A DNA stretch of 64,000 nt from an uncultured Candidatus Melainabacteria bacterium (lineage in GTDB: Bacteria > Cyanobacteriota > Vampirovibrionia > Gastranaerophilales > Gastranaerophilaceae): assembly GCA_934691935.1 (NCBI GenBank), contig CAKUTH010000001.1, positions 1 through 64,000 of the forward strand, written 5' to 3'. The position numbers were made by a program, and so were the translations under genes. This document shows, in pieces, positions 43,873 to 51,334 of the stretch (positions are counted from its first letter, which is position 1; every line of letters begins with the position of its first letter). The notes under the pieces are model-generated. The model saw only the letters and a program-made list of their open reading frames with translations, did not search any database and was not told the DNA's origin.

Positions 43873-44223
43873 CTAACAGAATGATGTGAAGCCACCAGAA
43901 GATGCGCATGACGCTCCAGAAAAACCGCCATCACAACCGCCTGTAAAAGATGTAGCTCCAGAATCAATAACAGAAACAGCGTTTGAAAAACTGCTCAAAA
44001 ATCCGTTGTCAGCAACATAATCACCACAATCTGCATATTGAGAATAATCAATAGCAAATGGATTGCTAGATGTGAATTCATCGTAATTTAGTGTGTTGTA
44101 CCAGCCTGTAAAAATATTATTATTCATAGCCAAAGAACCTGCTGTTTCGATAGCTTCTGGGTTTTTAGGGCTAATTACGCCGTGCAATTTGTTTTCTGAT
44201 GATTTGGCTAATATACCGTTCAT
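43873..44223 (-). CDS. Small Asn/Ser/Gly-rich protein with Cys-Gly C-terminus
   Basis: 116 residues with no signal peptide. The N-terminal part is polar (MNGILAKSSENKLHGVISP), the middle aromatic (NIFTGWYNTLNYDEF), and the last 25 residues contain three Cys among Gly/Ser (GGCDGGFSGASCASSGG..C). The tail is reminiscent of post-translationally modified or disulphide-rich peptides, but no maturation enzyme is adjacent and I cannot place it in a family. A GGAGAG site lies 5 nt before the ATG. It has copy 3 of the shared promoter module and its own terminator, supporting a real single-gene unit. Confidence 0.7.
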   Translation of the reverse strand: MNGILAKSSENKLHGVISPKNPEAIETAGSLAMNNNIFTGWYNTLNYDEFTSSNPFAIDYSQYADCGDYVADNGFLSSFSNAVSVIDSGATSFTGGCDGGFSGASCASSGGFTSFC

Positions 44224-44252
44224 TCGAACTCTCCTATCTCGTGTCTTACATT

Positions 44253-44308
44253 AATATAAACAATTTTAAAACTCTCCAATTTCAGCATGCTTATATTTTG
44301 TAACATTA
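44253..44308 (-). promoter_or_regulatory. Three-block promoter module, copy 3 (44223 gene)
   Basis: Minus strand: TAATGTTAC (44308-44300; 7/9 to AAATGTTAA), 16 nt, GAAATT (44283-44278; 5/6), exactly 13 nt, ATTGTTTATATT (44264-44253; 9/12 to ATACTTTATATA). The start codon is 29 nt downstream. Confidence 0.55.
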
Positions 44309-44361
44309 GTTAATAAATTTATCAATCCATTGATTTATAAATCTGGAACTCTTGATTGATG

Positions 44362-44392
44362 GCAATTTACAGGGATTAAAGTATTGTATATG
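44362..44392 (+). promoter_or_regulatory. Partial promoter module before the 44408 gene
   Basis: A perfect GCAATT (44362-44367), exactly 13 nt, then GTATTGTATATG (44381-44392; 8/12). No TGTTAA block is found upstream. The start codon is 15 nt later with GGAGAGGATAGG between. Confidence 0.4.
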
Positions 44393-44407
44393 TGGAGAGG
44401 ATAGGAT

Positions 44408-45040
44408 ATGTTAAAGAAAATTTTATTAACTCTTATTTTGTTAACGGGCGTTTGTGCTTATGCAAATGACAATTACCTAAACTCGGTAATTGTATCAAAG
44501 ACTGAGGATAATACTTCTATAATATTAAGAGCTGATGAAATAACAAAAGTAAAAAAAGAAGTAGTTAACCCCGACAGAATTATTGTTACATTGAAAGGTA
44601 TTACGCAAGCTCCTAGTGTTGATACGCTTTATAAAAACATATCAGATGTAAATGGGCTTGTAATACAAAATGAAGGTAACAACGAAGTAAAAATTTACGT
44701 TGATGCACCTGAAATTTCAAAGGCAGATGTTGTTTTTGAAACCCCAGATTCTGCGCCAATTACAGTAATAAATAACGTAGGTGAAGAAAAAATCGTATGG
44801 AGTATAATTTCAATTGCGATACTGTTGCTAATTATGCGATCTGCCAAAAATATTAATACAAAACCTGCAGAACCAAATATTGCAGACTTAATCAAGGAAC
44901 GCGAAAAAGCATTATACAAAAACTTCCAAAAAGAAGTTGCGACAATACCTAGTATTAATTATAAATTAAAAGGGTACAGAAAGCATGTTTTAAAAGGCGA
45001 AACTATACGAAGCTACGAAAGCAGAATGTCAAAAGTGTAG
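44408..45040 (+). CDS. Exported AMIN-like domain protein with TM helix
   Basis: 210 residues. Signal peptide LKKILLTLILLTGVCAYAN at the N-terminus. Residues about 25-110 form short beta strands (SIILRADEITKVKKEVVNP, RIIVTLKGITQAPS, VKIYVDAPEI) like the AMIN domain that binds peptidoglycan-associated proteins. A second TM lies at about 135-150 (WSIISIAILLLIMRSA) with a basic cytoplasmic tail. The RBS GGAGAGG is strong. The AMIN assignment is by pattern only. Confidence 0.65.
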   Translation: MLKKILLTLILLTGVCAYANDNYLNSVIVSKTEDNTSIILRADEITKVKKEVVNPDRIIVTLKGITQAPSVDTLYKNISDVNGLVIQNEGNNEVKIYVDAPEISKADVVFETPDSAPITVINNVGEEKIVWSIISIAILLLIMRSAKNINTKPAEPNIADLIKEREKALYKNFQKEVATIPSINYKLKGYRKHVLKGETIRSYESRMSKV

Positions 45041-45056
45041 AAACAAAAAGGAATAC

Positions 45057-45089
45057 TTACCCCCTTCTTTTAAAATAAGAAGGGGGTAA
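45057..45089. terminator. 13-bp stem-loop, probable bidirectional terminator
   Basis: TTACCCCCTTCTT (45057-45069) and AAGAAGGGGGTAA (45077-45089) pair perfectly around a 7-nt AT loop, 17 nt after the 44408 gene. The T-rich tract after it is interrupted, so efficiency is uncertain. Confidence 0.6.
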
Positions 45090-45133
45090 ATTATTAAATA
45101 CTTTTTTATTTTCCCCTCGTCCCTAAAAAAGCA

Positions 45134-45230
45134 TGTCATTGCTAGTACGAACGAAGTGAGGATATTACAATTGCAAAGTCATTGAATATTAATGAGATTA
45201 CTACGCAATCTACAATTGCTCATAATGACA
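45134..45230. repeat. 97-bp intergenic element with terminal inverted repeats
   Basis: TGTCATT (45134-45140) and AATGACA (45224-45230) are perfect inverted ends. Internal segments (GCAAAGTCATTGAA; ACGCAATCTACAATTGC) partly pair. It resembles the GTCATTCTGAGC-type intergenic palindromes and the shorter element at 34476-34525. No ORF is present. Confidence 0.5.
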
Positions 45231-45235
45231 AACTT

Positions 45236-46345
45236 TTAAAACTTTGAGATTATTTCTTCAATTTGTTTAGCCGAAGTTCCGTTACCGTATGGGTTTTGGG
45301 CTTTCAGACGAGTTTGTTCTCTTGTTTTAGACAAAACTTTTTCACTTTCGGATACAATTTTGTCGTAATCAGCTCCAACTAGAATTGAAACACCAGCGTC
45401 AATACCTTCTTGGCGTTCTGTTTCGTAGCGCATTACAAGCGTTGGACAACCAAAAGATGGTGCTTCTTCTTGAATTCCGCCAGAATCAGTAAGAATTAAT
45501 TTTGCATTTTTCATCAGGTAAACAAGATTTGGATAATCTAATGGCTTTAATAAATGTACATTAGTATATTTTTCAAGTCTGCCATGAATTTTATCTTTTA
45601 CATTTGGGTTAGGATGAACAGGAATTACGAATGTATGATTGCTATATTTCTTAATTAAGAATTCTAGCGCATCAAGTATTCTGTTAATTCTTTCTCCGTG
45701 GTTTTCACGTCTGTGGGCTGTAATTAAGACTAATTTGTCATCTATTTTTATGCCTAAATCATTATAAAATTTTTGTGCATTTTGCATTGTTTCTTCAGAT
45801 AAGCAAAAAAGTGCATCAATAACAGTGTTGCCAACAACGTGAATTTTATCATTAGAAATGTTTTCTTTTAATAAAGCCTGTCTATTTTTTTCGGTTGGTG
45901 CGAAATTTATTTCCGCGACACGAGAAGTCATTTGACGCATAACTTCTTCTGGAAAAGGTTCATATATATCATAAGAACGCAGACCAGCTTCTACATGAAA
46001 AACGGGTATTTTGTTATAAAAACTTGCCAAAGCCCCGCAAAGTACCGTCATTGTGTCACCTTGAACGATAGTTGCATCAACCTTATTTTCTGCAAAAACT
46101 TTATTCAATGCAGTTAGAATTCTTGTTTGAATTTCTAAAAGAGATTGGTTTGGCTTCATGCAATCCAAATTCAAATCGGCTTTCAATCCAAAGTATTCTA
46201 GGGTTTGGTTAGAAAGTTCTTTTTGTTGTTCAGTGTTGCACACAATAACATTATACTTATCAGAGTGCTTTTTTAACTCCAAAATAACTGGTGCAAGTTT
46301 TATAACTTCAGGGCGTGTCCCAAAAATAAATAATATGTTTTTCAT
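45236..46345 (-). CDS. wecB: UDP-N-acetylglucosamine 2-epimerase (non-hydrolysing)
   Basis: This enzyme interconverts UDP-GlcNAc and UDP-ManNAc for envelope polysaccharides. It has 369 residues. N-terminal LFIFGTRPEVIKLAPVILEL, central VQGDTMTVLCGALASFYNKI and HVEAGLRSYDIYEPFPEE, C-terminal TAHRRENHGERI and LTDSGGIQEEAPSFGCPTLV. All the classic WecB motifs (catalytic Asp, Glu, His and the HRREN and DSGG loops) are present. Normal length. It is divergent from glutaredoxin. Confidence 0.95.
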   Translation of the reverse strand: MKNILFIFGTRPEVIKLAPVILELKKHSDKYNVIVCNTEQQKELSNQTLEYFGLKADLNLDCMKPNQSLLEIQTRILTALNKVFAENKVDATIVQGDTMTVLCGALASFYNKIPVFHVEAGLRSYDIYEPFPEEVMRQMTSRVAEINFAPTEKNRQALLKENISNDKIHVVGNTVIDALFCLSEETMQNAQKFYNDLGIKIDDKLVLITAHRRENHGERINRILDALEFLIKKYSNHTFVIPVHPNPNVKDKIHGRLEKYTNVHLLKPLDYPNLVYLMKNAKLILTDSGGIQEEAPSFGCPTLVMRYETERQEGIDAGVSILVGADYDKIVSESEKVLSKTREQTRLKAQNPYGNGTSAKQIEEIISKF

Positions 46346-46450
46346 ATCTAAATGTTATTATAAAAAACATTAAAATACAACTTTACAACATATCCAATCA
46401 GGGCATTTATTTCTATTTGTGGAATTTATAATGTTTAAAAAGGAGTAAAT

Positions 46451-46675
46451 ATGATTGAATTATACATTTTAGAAACTTGCCCCTATTGTCATAAGGTAAT
46501 TGAATTTATGGATAAAGAGCATATAAGATATGAAAAAAAGGATGTGACGATTCCAGAAAATTTTGACAGATTAATGAAACTTGGCGGTCAAAATCAAGTC
46601 CCATTTTTGTATGATGATGGTGTTTCTCACTACGATAGCGACGAAATTATTAAGTATTTAACAACAAGGTGCTAA
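46451..46675 (+). CDS. Glutaredoxin
   Basis: A dithiol glutaredoxin of 74 residues: IELYILETCPYCHKVIEFMD with the CPYC active site, GGQNQVPFLYDDG with cis-Pro, and HYDSDEIIKYL. Length is normal for a minimal Grx. AAGGAG lies 6 nt before the ATG. The Hcp-like gene starts 1 nt after its stop, so the two are cotranslated and the redox protein may serve it. Confidence 0.92.
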   Translation: MIELYILETCPYCHKVIEFMDKEHIRYEKKDVTIPENFDRLMKLGGQNQVPFLYDDGVSHYDSDEIIKYLTTRC

Positions 46676-46676
46676 T

Positions 46677-48260
46677 ATGTTTTACAATTCTTCTGATAGT
46701 TTTGAATTTAATGAATGTGTATCCCATGGCGCATGTTCTATTTCTCCAAATATGAATTTGATGCAGGAAATTATGTTTATTTTGTTGCGTCAAATTGCAT
46801 ATTATCTTTTAAAATTGAAAGATTTTAATGTAGAATACAAAAATATTGTATATGACATCATGTTTCAGGTTGCGTTTGCAGAGAGTTTAAAGGATTTGTC
46901 AGAAACTCAAATCTTGGAAACATTCTCTCATTTTTATTCAAATCTTGTAAAAGTTCGCAAAAAATATTTATCTGAATGTAAAAATCATGAAATTGGATGT
47001 CGTGACTTAAAAAATGTTTTAAAATTTTCTGCAAAAACAAGTTTATCCGACATTCTCAAACGTGGAAATAAAGAGTTTTTACAAAAATATAAAAAATATA
47101 AATTAAGTGAAAAATATAATTCAGAAATTTTATCAAGCGTCATAAAAAGCGTATGTGTAAATTGGATTAATTTGCATGACTATAATCGGATAAATAATAA
47201 CGTTACAATAGCGGTGTTAAACGCTTTAAACATATTTAATTTTTCAAACATAACCTCACGAAAATTAAAAAATTATACAGATATAATTGCAAAATACGAT
47301 ATTGAACTTTTAAAAGAAATCAACAAACTTCAAATAGAAAAATTTGGTAAAATTCAAAAAACGGCTGTGTCAACTTCTACAAGACCTAATAAGGCTATTT
47401 TGGTATCAGGTTCAAATTTGAATGACTTAAAATGCCTTTTAGATAGCTTAGATGAAGATATTGATGTGTATACAAATGGAAATCTGTTAGTAGCACATGC
47501 ATATCCTTTATTTAAAAAATATCCACGATTAAAAGGTCATTTTGGCAGTGGAACACTCAGTACAATACTAGATTTTGCAACTTTTCCTGGTGCTATTTTT
47601 CTAACAAGAAACGAAACCCAAAATATTGAATATCTTTATCGTGGCAGATTATTTACGACAGACAAAGTTGTGGCAAAAGGTGTTGTAAAACTTGACGGTA
47701 ATGATTTTACCCCGTTAATAAATTCAGCTTTACAAGCGAAAGGGTTTGCCAAAGGACAGGTTAGAACCCCTGAAATTGTGGGATTTGATGATGAAGAACT
47801 GTCAGCCAGCTTGGATAAATTGTTAGAAAAACGTCCAGAAAAAATTTTTATAGTTGGACTTTCAAATTTGTCTATTGATAAATTAGATTATTTTAAAAAG
47901 TTCTTTTGGAATATGCCAAAAAACACTTGCGCGATAAGTTTTTCTTATAATCCAGAAATGGAAAATGTAATACATATTAATATCGGTAACGACTACTTTT
48001 TACTTTATAATGCTTTGCAAATTGTGTTTAAAAAGATACCGATAAATTCTGATAAATTAGTTTTTTTCTTGACAAAATGCGATGTAAATTCTTTATCAAA
48101 TATGATTAACCTAAAAAATAAAGGTGCAAAAGATATATTCTTATCTGATTGTCCGCCATTAGTGATTAATCCTGCTGTATTGAGGGCGTTTACAAAGTTA
48201 TATAATATAAATGAAATAACTACGCCAAAAGAAGATTTGAAAAAAATAAACTTGGAATAA
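46677..48260 (+). CDS. Hybrid-cluster-protein-like (Hcp/prismane fold) protein without recognisable cluster ligands
   Basis: 527 residues. The collinear resemblance to Hcp is: NKAILVSGSNLNDLKCLLDS (238-257), VYTNGNLLVAHAYPLFKKYP (264-283), FPGAIFLTRNE (303-313), YRGRLFTTDKVVAKGVVKLD (321-340), KIFIVGLSN (389-397) and GAKDIFLSDCPPLVINPAVL (483-502). In classical Hcp I expect Cys after FPGAI, a GGCDG, an ACGKxR and an SWYEQKA segment, and here these read RNE, GLSN, SYNPE and FLTKCD. Cys14 and Cys20 (ECVSHGACS) remain, in an N-terminus found in divergent Hcp-like proteins. Hydroxylamine reductase activity is therefore doubtful. It is coupled to glutaredoxin. Confidence 0.7.
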   Translation: MFYNSSDSFEFNECVSHGACSISPNMNLMQEIMFILLRQIAYYLLKLKDFNVEYKNIVYDIMFQVAFAESLKDLSETQILETFSHFYSNLVKVRKKYLSECKNHEIGCRDLKNVLKFSAKTSLSDILKRGNKEFLQKYKKYKLSEKYNSEILSSVIKSVCVNWINLHDYNRINNNVTIAVLNALNIFNFSNITSRKLKNYTDIIAKYDIELLKEINKLQIEKFGKIQKTAVSTSTRPNKAILVSGSNLNDLKCLLDSLDEDIDVYTNGNLLVAHAYPLFKKYPRLKGHFGSGTLSTILDFATFPGAIFLTRNETQNIEYLYRGRLFTTDKVVAKGVVKLDGNDFTPLINSALQAKGFAKGQVRTPEIVGFDDEELSASLDKLLEKRPEKIFIVGLSNLSIDKLDYFKKFFWNMPKNTCAISFSYNPEMENVIHINIGNDYFLLYNALQIVFKKIPINSDKLVFFLTKCDVNSLSNMINLKNKGAKDIFLSDCPPLVINPAVLRAFTKLYNINEITTPKEDLKKINLE

Positions 48261-48288
48261 AAAAGGGGAATTTTTTAATTCCCCTTTT
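48261..48288. terminator. Bidirectional intrinsic terminator
   Basis: A perfect 12-bp stem AAAAGGGGAATT / AATTCCCCTTTT with a T4 loop (48261-48272 and 48277-48288) and T-runs on both sides. It separates the Hcp-like gene from convergent rpsG. Confidence 0.93.
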
Positions 48289-48296
48289 TTCTGTGA

Positions 48297-48767
48297 TTAA
48301 TATCTGTAATGAGCGAAAGCCTTGTTAGCTTCAGCCATTTTGTGAGTATCTTCACGTTTTTTGCAAGCAGAACCTGCACCGTTTGAAGCGTCAATCAATT
48401 CATTAGTTAATTTATCAATGAAAGATTTACCACCACGTTTTTTAGCAGATTCAATTAACCAAGAAGAAGCAAGAGCAAAACCTCTGTCTGCTTTAACTTC
48501 GATAGGTACTTGGTAAGTAGAACCACCGATACGTCTAGCTTTAACTTCTAAAAGCGGAGTTGCGTTAGTCATAGCTTTTTGGAAGATTTCAAGCGGTTTT
48601 TCACCAGTTCTTTCTTCTAATCTTAACAATGTTGCATAGAAGATTTTTTCAGCTAGTGATTTTTTACCACGACGCATAATTCTGTTGATAAATTTAGAGA
48701 TATCAACGCTATTGTATACTGGATCTGCTAAAGGTATTCTTTTAGCTGGTTTAGAACGTCTAGACAT
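48297..48767 (-). CDS. rpsG: 30S ribosomal protein S7
   Basis: 156 residues, the universal length. S7 nucleates the 30S head on 16S rRNA and contacts the E site. SRRSKPAKRIPLADPVYNS at the N-terminus, VDISKFINRIMRRGKKSLAE, GGSTYQVPIEV and ASSWLIESAKKRGGKSF are all canonical. It overlaps the rpsL stop by one base (TAATG). It is directly followed by a terminator, so fusA and tuf are not part of this transcript. Confidence 0.98.
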   Translation of the reverse strand: MSRRSKPAKRIPLADPVYNSVDISKFINRIMRRGKKSLAEKIFYATLLRLEERTGEKPLEIFQKAMTNATPLLEVKARRIGGSTYQVPIEVKADRGFALASSWLIESAKKRGGKSFIDKLTNELIDASNGAGSACKKREDTHKMAEANKAFAHYRY

Positions 48768-49153
48768 TATTTCTTACCTCCTTTAGCATTTTTCTTAGCA
48801 CCATATTTAGATCTGCTTTGAGCACGGTTAGCAACACCTGCAGTATCCAAAGTACCTCTTACGATGTGGTATCTTACACCTGGAAGGTCTTTAACCCTTC
48901 CACCTCTGATAAGAACAACACTGTGTTCTTGAAGGTTGTGACCAATACCTGGAATATATGAAGTTACTTCAAATCCATTAGTTAATCTAACCCTCGCAAC
49001 TTTTCTCAAAGCTGAGTTAGGTTTTTTAGGGGTAGTTGTGTAAACCCTAGTACATACTCCACGTCTTTGTGGGCAATCCATCAAAGCTGGAGATTTTGTT
49101 TTGTCAGTTAGCTTTTTACGTTCTCTACGAACAAGCTGGTTAATTGTAGGCAT
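48767..49153 (-). CDS. rpsL: 30S ribosomal protein S12
   Basis: 128 residues. S12 sits at the decoding centre and is the streptomycin-resistance locus. Features: MPTINQLVRRERKKLTDKTK, GVCTRVYTTTPKKPNSALRK (Lys of the usual streptomycin site, TPKKPNSALRK), NLQEHSVVLIRGGRVKDLPG and GVANRAQSRSKYGAKK. No resistance substitution is visible at the PKKPNS loop. AAAGGAG lies 7 nt before the ATG. It begins the operon with rpsG, behind a long leader. Confidence 0.98.
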   Translation of the reverse strand: MPTINQLVRRERKKLTDKTKSPALMDCPQRRGVCTRVYTTTPKKPNSALRKVARVRLTNGFEVTSYIPGIGHNLQEHSVVLIRGGRVKDLPGVRYHIVRGTLDTAGVANRAQSRSKYGAKKNAKGGKK

Positions 49154-49350
49154 TTTTTTCTCCTTTAAATTAGTAACATCTTCGGCAAAATCATATTCTG
49201 AAACCCTTACGCATTCCGATTATGATGGGACTACCGAACCTGTATCTCTAGCAAAAGACTGTCACTATGTGGGTTTTGTCTTTTTTGAGTGTTCCTACGT
49301 CCTATTTTTGCCTCACAAACTCGCTATTCAGCACGTGATTATTCGACTTT
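49154..49350 (-). promoter_or_regulatory. Roughly 200-nt 5' leader of the rpsL-rpsG mRNA
   Basis: The transcript from the promoter at 49389-49361 would have a leader of about 200 nt. It contains AAAAAGAC and GTCTTTT segments able to pair across about 22 nt, and a GGTTCGGTAGTCCC stretch. It may be an autoregulatory r-protein leader. A reading frame on the opposite strand covers it but has no signs of a gene. Confidence 0.4.
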
Positions 49351-49360
49351 GTGTACTTAT

Positions 49361-49389
49361 ATTAAACATCAGTCGTATTTTAATGTCAA
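49361..49389 (-). promoter_or_regulatory. Strong sigma-70 promoter of rpsL-rpsG
   Basis: Minus strand: perfect TTGACA (49389-49384), 17-nt spacer, TTTAAT (49366-49361). The spacing is ideal and the strength fits ribosomal protein expression. Confidence 0.8.
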
Positions 49390-49431
49390 TAATCATTGCA
49401 AATAACTTAATATTGTTGTATCATAAAAGCT

Positions 49432-50076
49432 ATGATAAAAGTTGATTTCAAAGAAGTTGGTTATTACGTAATTTGCATTTTGTTTATTGTAGTAGTTGGA
49501 AATATTTCTGGTATTACCAAAACTTTTAGTTACGATGCAATCTCAAATGAAATAGTTGCGAAGGTTAAAAGTACTGGTGTAGAAAAATATTTAGCAAAAG
49601 AAACAGATACTTCTGCACAGAAAACTACAAACACATACGGAAAGTATCGTCCTAGCTACATTCCCAAAAAAGTTTTGGCTGGGTCGCAAACTTCTGGAGC
49701 TTGGACAAATTTATTTAATTCAAATAAAAAAGTCGTGTTTTATGTTTACGATAAAAACGACAAATTCCATGATGAATTTTTCAATTATTTTTCCAATAGT
49801 GATTACTCAAAATATTACGATTTCAAACCTACATCTAAAAGCACATTTAATGGTATGATGACTGGAACTGTAGGACCTAGCAAAATCTGTAATAGTATTG
49901 AAGAATGCAACAAATACAGAGAAAAAGCCTCAAATTATACATTGCTGACAAACTTCCTATCTAGCTGTGGAAAAGGAATGTGTATATTTAAACCAGAGAA
50001 AAATCAATTTGTACAATTAAGACGTCGTACAACAAAAGATGCCAGCAACATGCTAGAAGAACTAAAGAACTGGTAA
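49432..50076 (+). CDS. Membrane-anchored hypothetical protein
   Basis: 214 residues. One N-terminal TM (about 10-28, VGYYVICILFIVVVGNISGI) leaves the rest outside. Residues about 98-135 (KKVVFYVYDKNDKFHDEFFN) could begin a thioredoxin-like fold, but no CxxC is present there. Four Cys (residues about 158-190: ICNSIEECNKYRE and SSCGKGMCIFKPE) could form two disulphides. No family recognised. It is divergent from rpsL. Confidence 0.7.
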   Translation: MIKVDFKEVGYYVICILFIVVVGNISGITKTFSYDAISNEIVAKVKSTGVEKYLAKETDTSAQKTTNTYGKYRPSYIPKKVLAGSQTSGAWTNLFNSNKKVVFYVYDKNDKFHDEFFNYFSNSDYSKYYDFKPTSKSTFNGMMTGTVGPSKICNSIEECNKYREKASNYTLLTNFLSSCGKGMCIFKPEKNQFVQLRRRTTKDASNMLEELKNW

Positions 50077-50134
50077 ATATTTGATTTGCCTAGTTTTTTA
50101 TAGGTTTAAAAAAATTTCCATACTACTTGGCATG

Positions 50135-50629
50135 CTATACCAATTTAAAGTCACCGTTTTTCTTAATATGTTCAACCAAACCACCGTCTTGTAACAATTT
50201 AATCATAACAGGTGGAAGTGGTTCAATAGGAATAATTGCGCCGTTAGTCAAGTCTGTCAAAATACCTTTTTTAATATCTAAATCAAGTTCATCACCCGCA
50301 TCAATAGCATCTGTGTCTGCTTCTATTGCCAACAAACCTATATTAATGGCATTTCGATAAAAAATTCTAGCAAAAGATTTTGCAATTACAGCCCCAACTC
50401 CAGCTATTTTAATAATCTGTGGAGCATGTTCTCTTGATGAACCAAGCCCAAAATTAGAACCGCCAACAACAAAATCTCCCTTCTTCATAGAGCTTGCAAA
50501 TGTCGGGTCAGCATCTTCCAAAACATGCTTTGCAAATTCTGGCAAATTTGAACGCAGGTGAAATAATCGTCCTGGCGCGATGTGGTCTGTTGATATGTTA
50601 TCTCCGAATTTGAATGCTTTTCCCTTCAT
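50135..50629 (-). CDS. leuD: Isopropylmalate/homoaconitate dehydratase small subunit
   Basis: 164 residues, the short LeuD type also used in archaea and many anaerobes. The aconitase swivel domain has GDNISTDHIAPGRL, VVGGSNFGLGSSREHAP (substrate-binding GSSRE) and IAKSFARIFYRNAINIGL. It pairs with a LeuC large subunit, not in this window. Substrate could be isopropylmalate or homoaconitate; the synthase at 14874 leaves the same ambiguity. AGGAGG lies 6 nt before the ATG. Confidence 0.88.
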   Translation of the reverse strand: MKGKAFKFGDNISTDHIAPGRLFHLRSNLPEFAKHVLEDADPTFASSMKKGDFVVGGSNFGLGSSREHAPQIIKIAGVGAVIAKSFARIFYRNAINIGLLAIEADTDAIDAGDELDLDIKKGILTDLTNGAIIPIEPLPPVMIKLLQDGGLVEHIKKNGDFKLV

Positions 50630-50653
50630 GTTATAACCTCCTATTTCACTGTA

Positions 50654-50659
50654 ATTATA
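50654..50659 (-). promoter_or_regulatory. -10 box of the leuD-like gene
   Basis: Minus-strand TATAAT at 50659-50654, 25 nt before the ATG. The divergent 76-bp gap has no room for more. Confidence 0.5.
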
Positions 50660-50679
50660 GCACAGAAATCTTTTTATGA

Positions 50680-50685
50680 TATAAT
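50680..50685 (+). promoter_or_regulatory. -10 box of the 50706 gene
   Basis: TATAAT at 50680-50685, 20 nt before the ATG, with AGAGGTG as the ribosome binding site. Confidence 0.5.
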
Positions 50686-50705
50686 CTTTAATAAGAGGTG
50701 TAAAT

Positions 50706-51329
50706 ATGTATTTTAGTAGAAAATGTAAAATAACTTTTGTTTGTAATGGGGCAACTATTTTTAGTGAGGATGATAGATTTACAGATTCCGAAAACTATCC
50801 GCCACTAAACGAACAAGGACAAGTTGAAATTGAAAAAGTTTGTGAATTTTTGAAGATAAGAGGTGTTAAAAACGATAATATTTATACTTCTCCAGCAACT
50901 AGATGTGTGCAATCTGCGTCTATGATTTCAAAAATTTTCAAACAAGATTTTAATATTTTAGAAGATTTACACCCAAGAAAATGTGGTGCGTTCAATGGGT
51001 TAACGTTTGAGCAAATCGAAGAAAAGTACCCAGACGGACTGGAAAGACTTATCAATAATCCTGAAGTACCGACTCCTGATGATGCCGAAAGCGTATCAAG
51101 TTTTATTGAAAGAATTAAGCACTCTATTGACAAAATTATTGAAAAAAATCAAGGCAATAGAATCATTATAGTTACGCACAAAGACGTCATAAAAGCCGCG
51201 ATTTGTTCTGCTATGAATATGCCTGACAGCTCACTTCACAGAGTTTATATCAAATCAGGAAGTTTAACTCAAATTAGTTATTTTGAGCATTGGTCAAGCC
51301 TTGTTTATTGCGACAACAAACCTATGTAA
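50706..51329 (+). CDS. Degenerate histidine-phosphatase (phosphoglycerate mutase-fold) protein
   Basis: 207 residues of clear phosphoglycerate mutase/cobalamin phosphatase fold: DNIYTSPATRCVQSASMI (conserved Arg), GAFNGLTFEQIEEKYPDGLE and RIIIVTHKDVIKAAI (second His). In active enzymes the N-terminal motif is RHG; here the DNA reads FVCNGAT, with Cys13-Asn14 replacing Arg-His. The catalytic Glu region (usually LxExxFGxWEG) reads LHPRKCGAFNG, so Glu is also gone. Classical phosphohistidine catalysis looks impossible. It may be a pseudo-enzyme or a binding protein. Confidence 0.8.
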   Translation: MYFSRKCKITFVCNGATIFSEDDRFTDSENYPPLNEQGQVEIEKVCEFLKIRGVKNDNIYTSPATRCVQSASMISKIFKQDFNILEDLHPRKCGAFNGLTFEQIEEKYPDGLERLINNPEVPTPDDAESVSSFIERIKHSIDKIIEKNQGNRIIIVTHKDVIKAAICSAMNMPDSSLHRVYIKSGSLTQISYFEHWSSLVYCDNKPM

Positions 51330-51334
51330 TGTAG

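Noticed and set aside
39998..45040. Secretion-system or prophage island
   Set aside because: No integrase, structural, or secretion ATPase genes were seen; the small unusual proteins are single-gene units among housekeeping-type genes.
49101..49445. Plus-strand reading frame of 114 codons over the rpsL leader
   Set aside because: It is antisense to the rpsL start and leader, has no Shine-Dalgarno and its composition is not protein-like.
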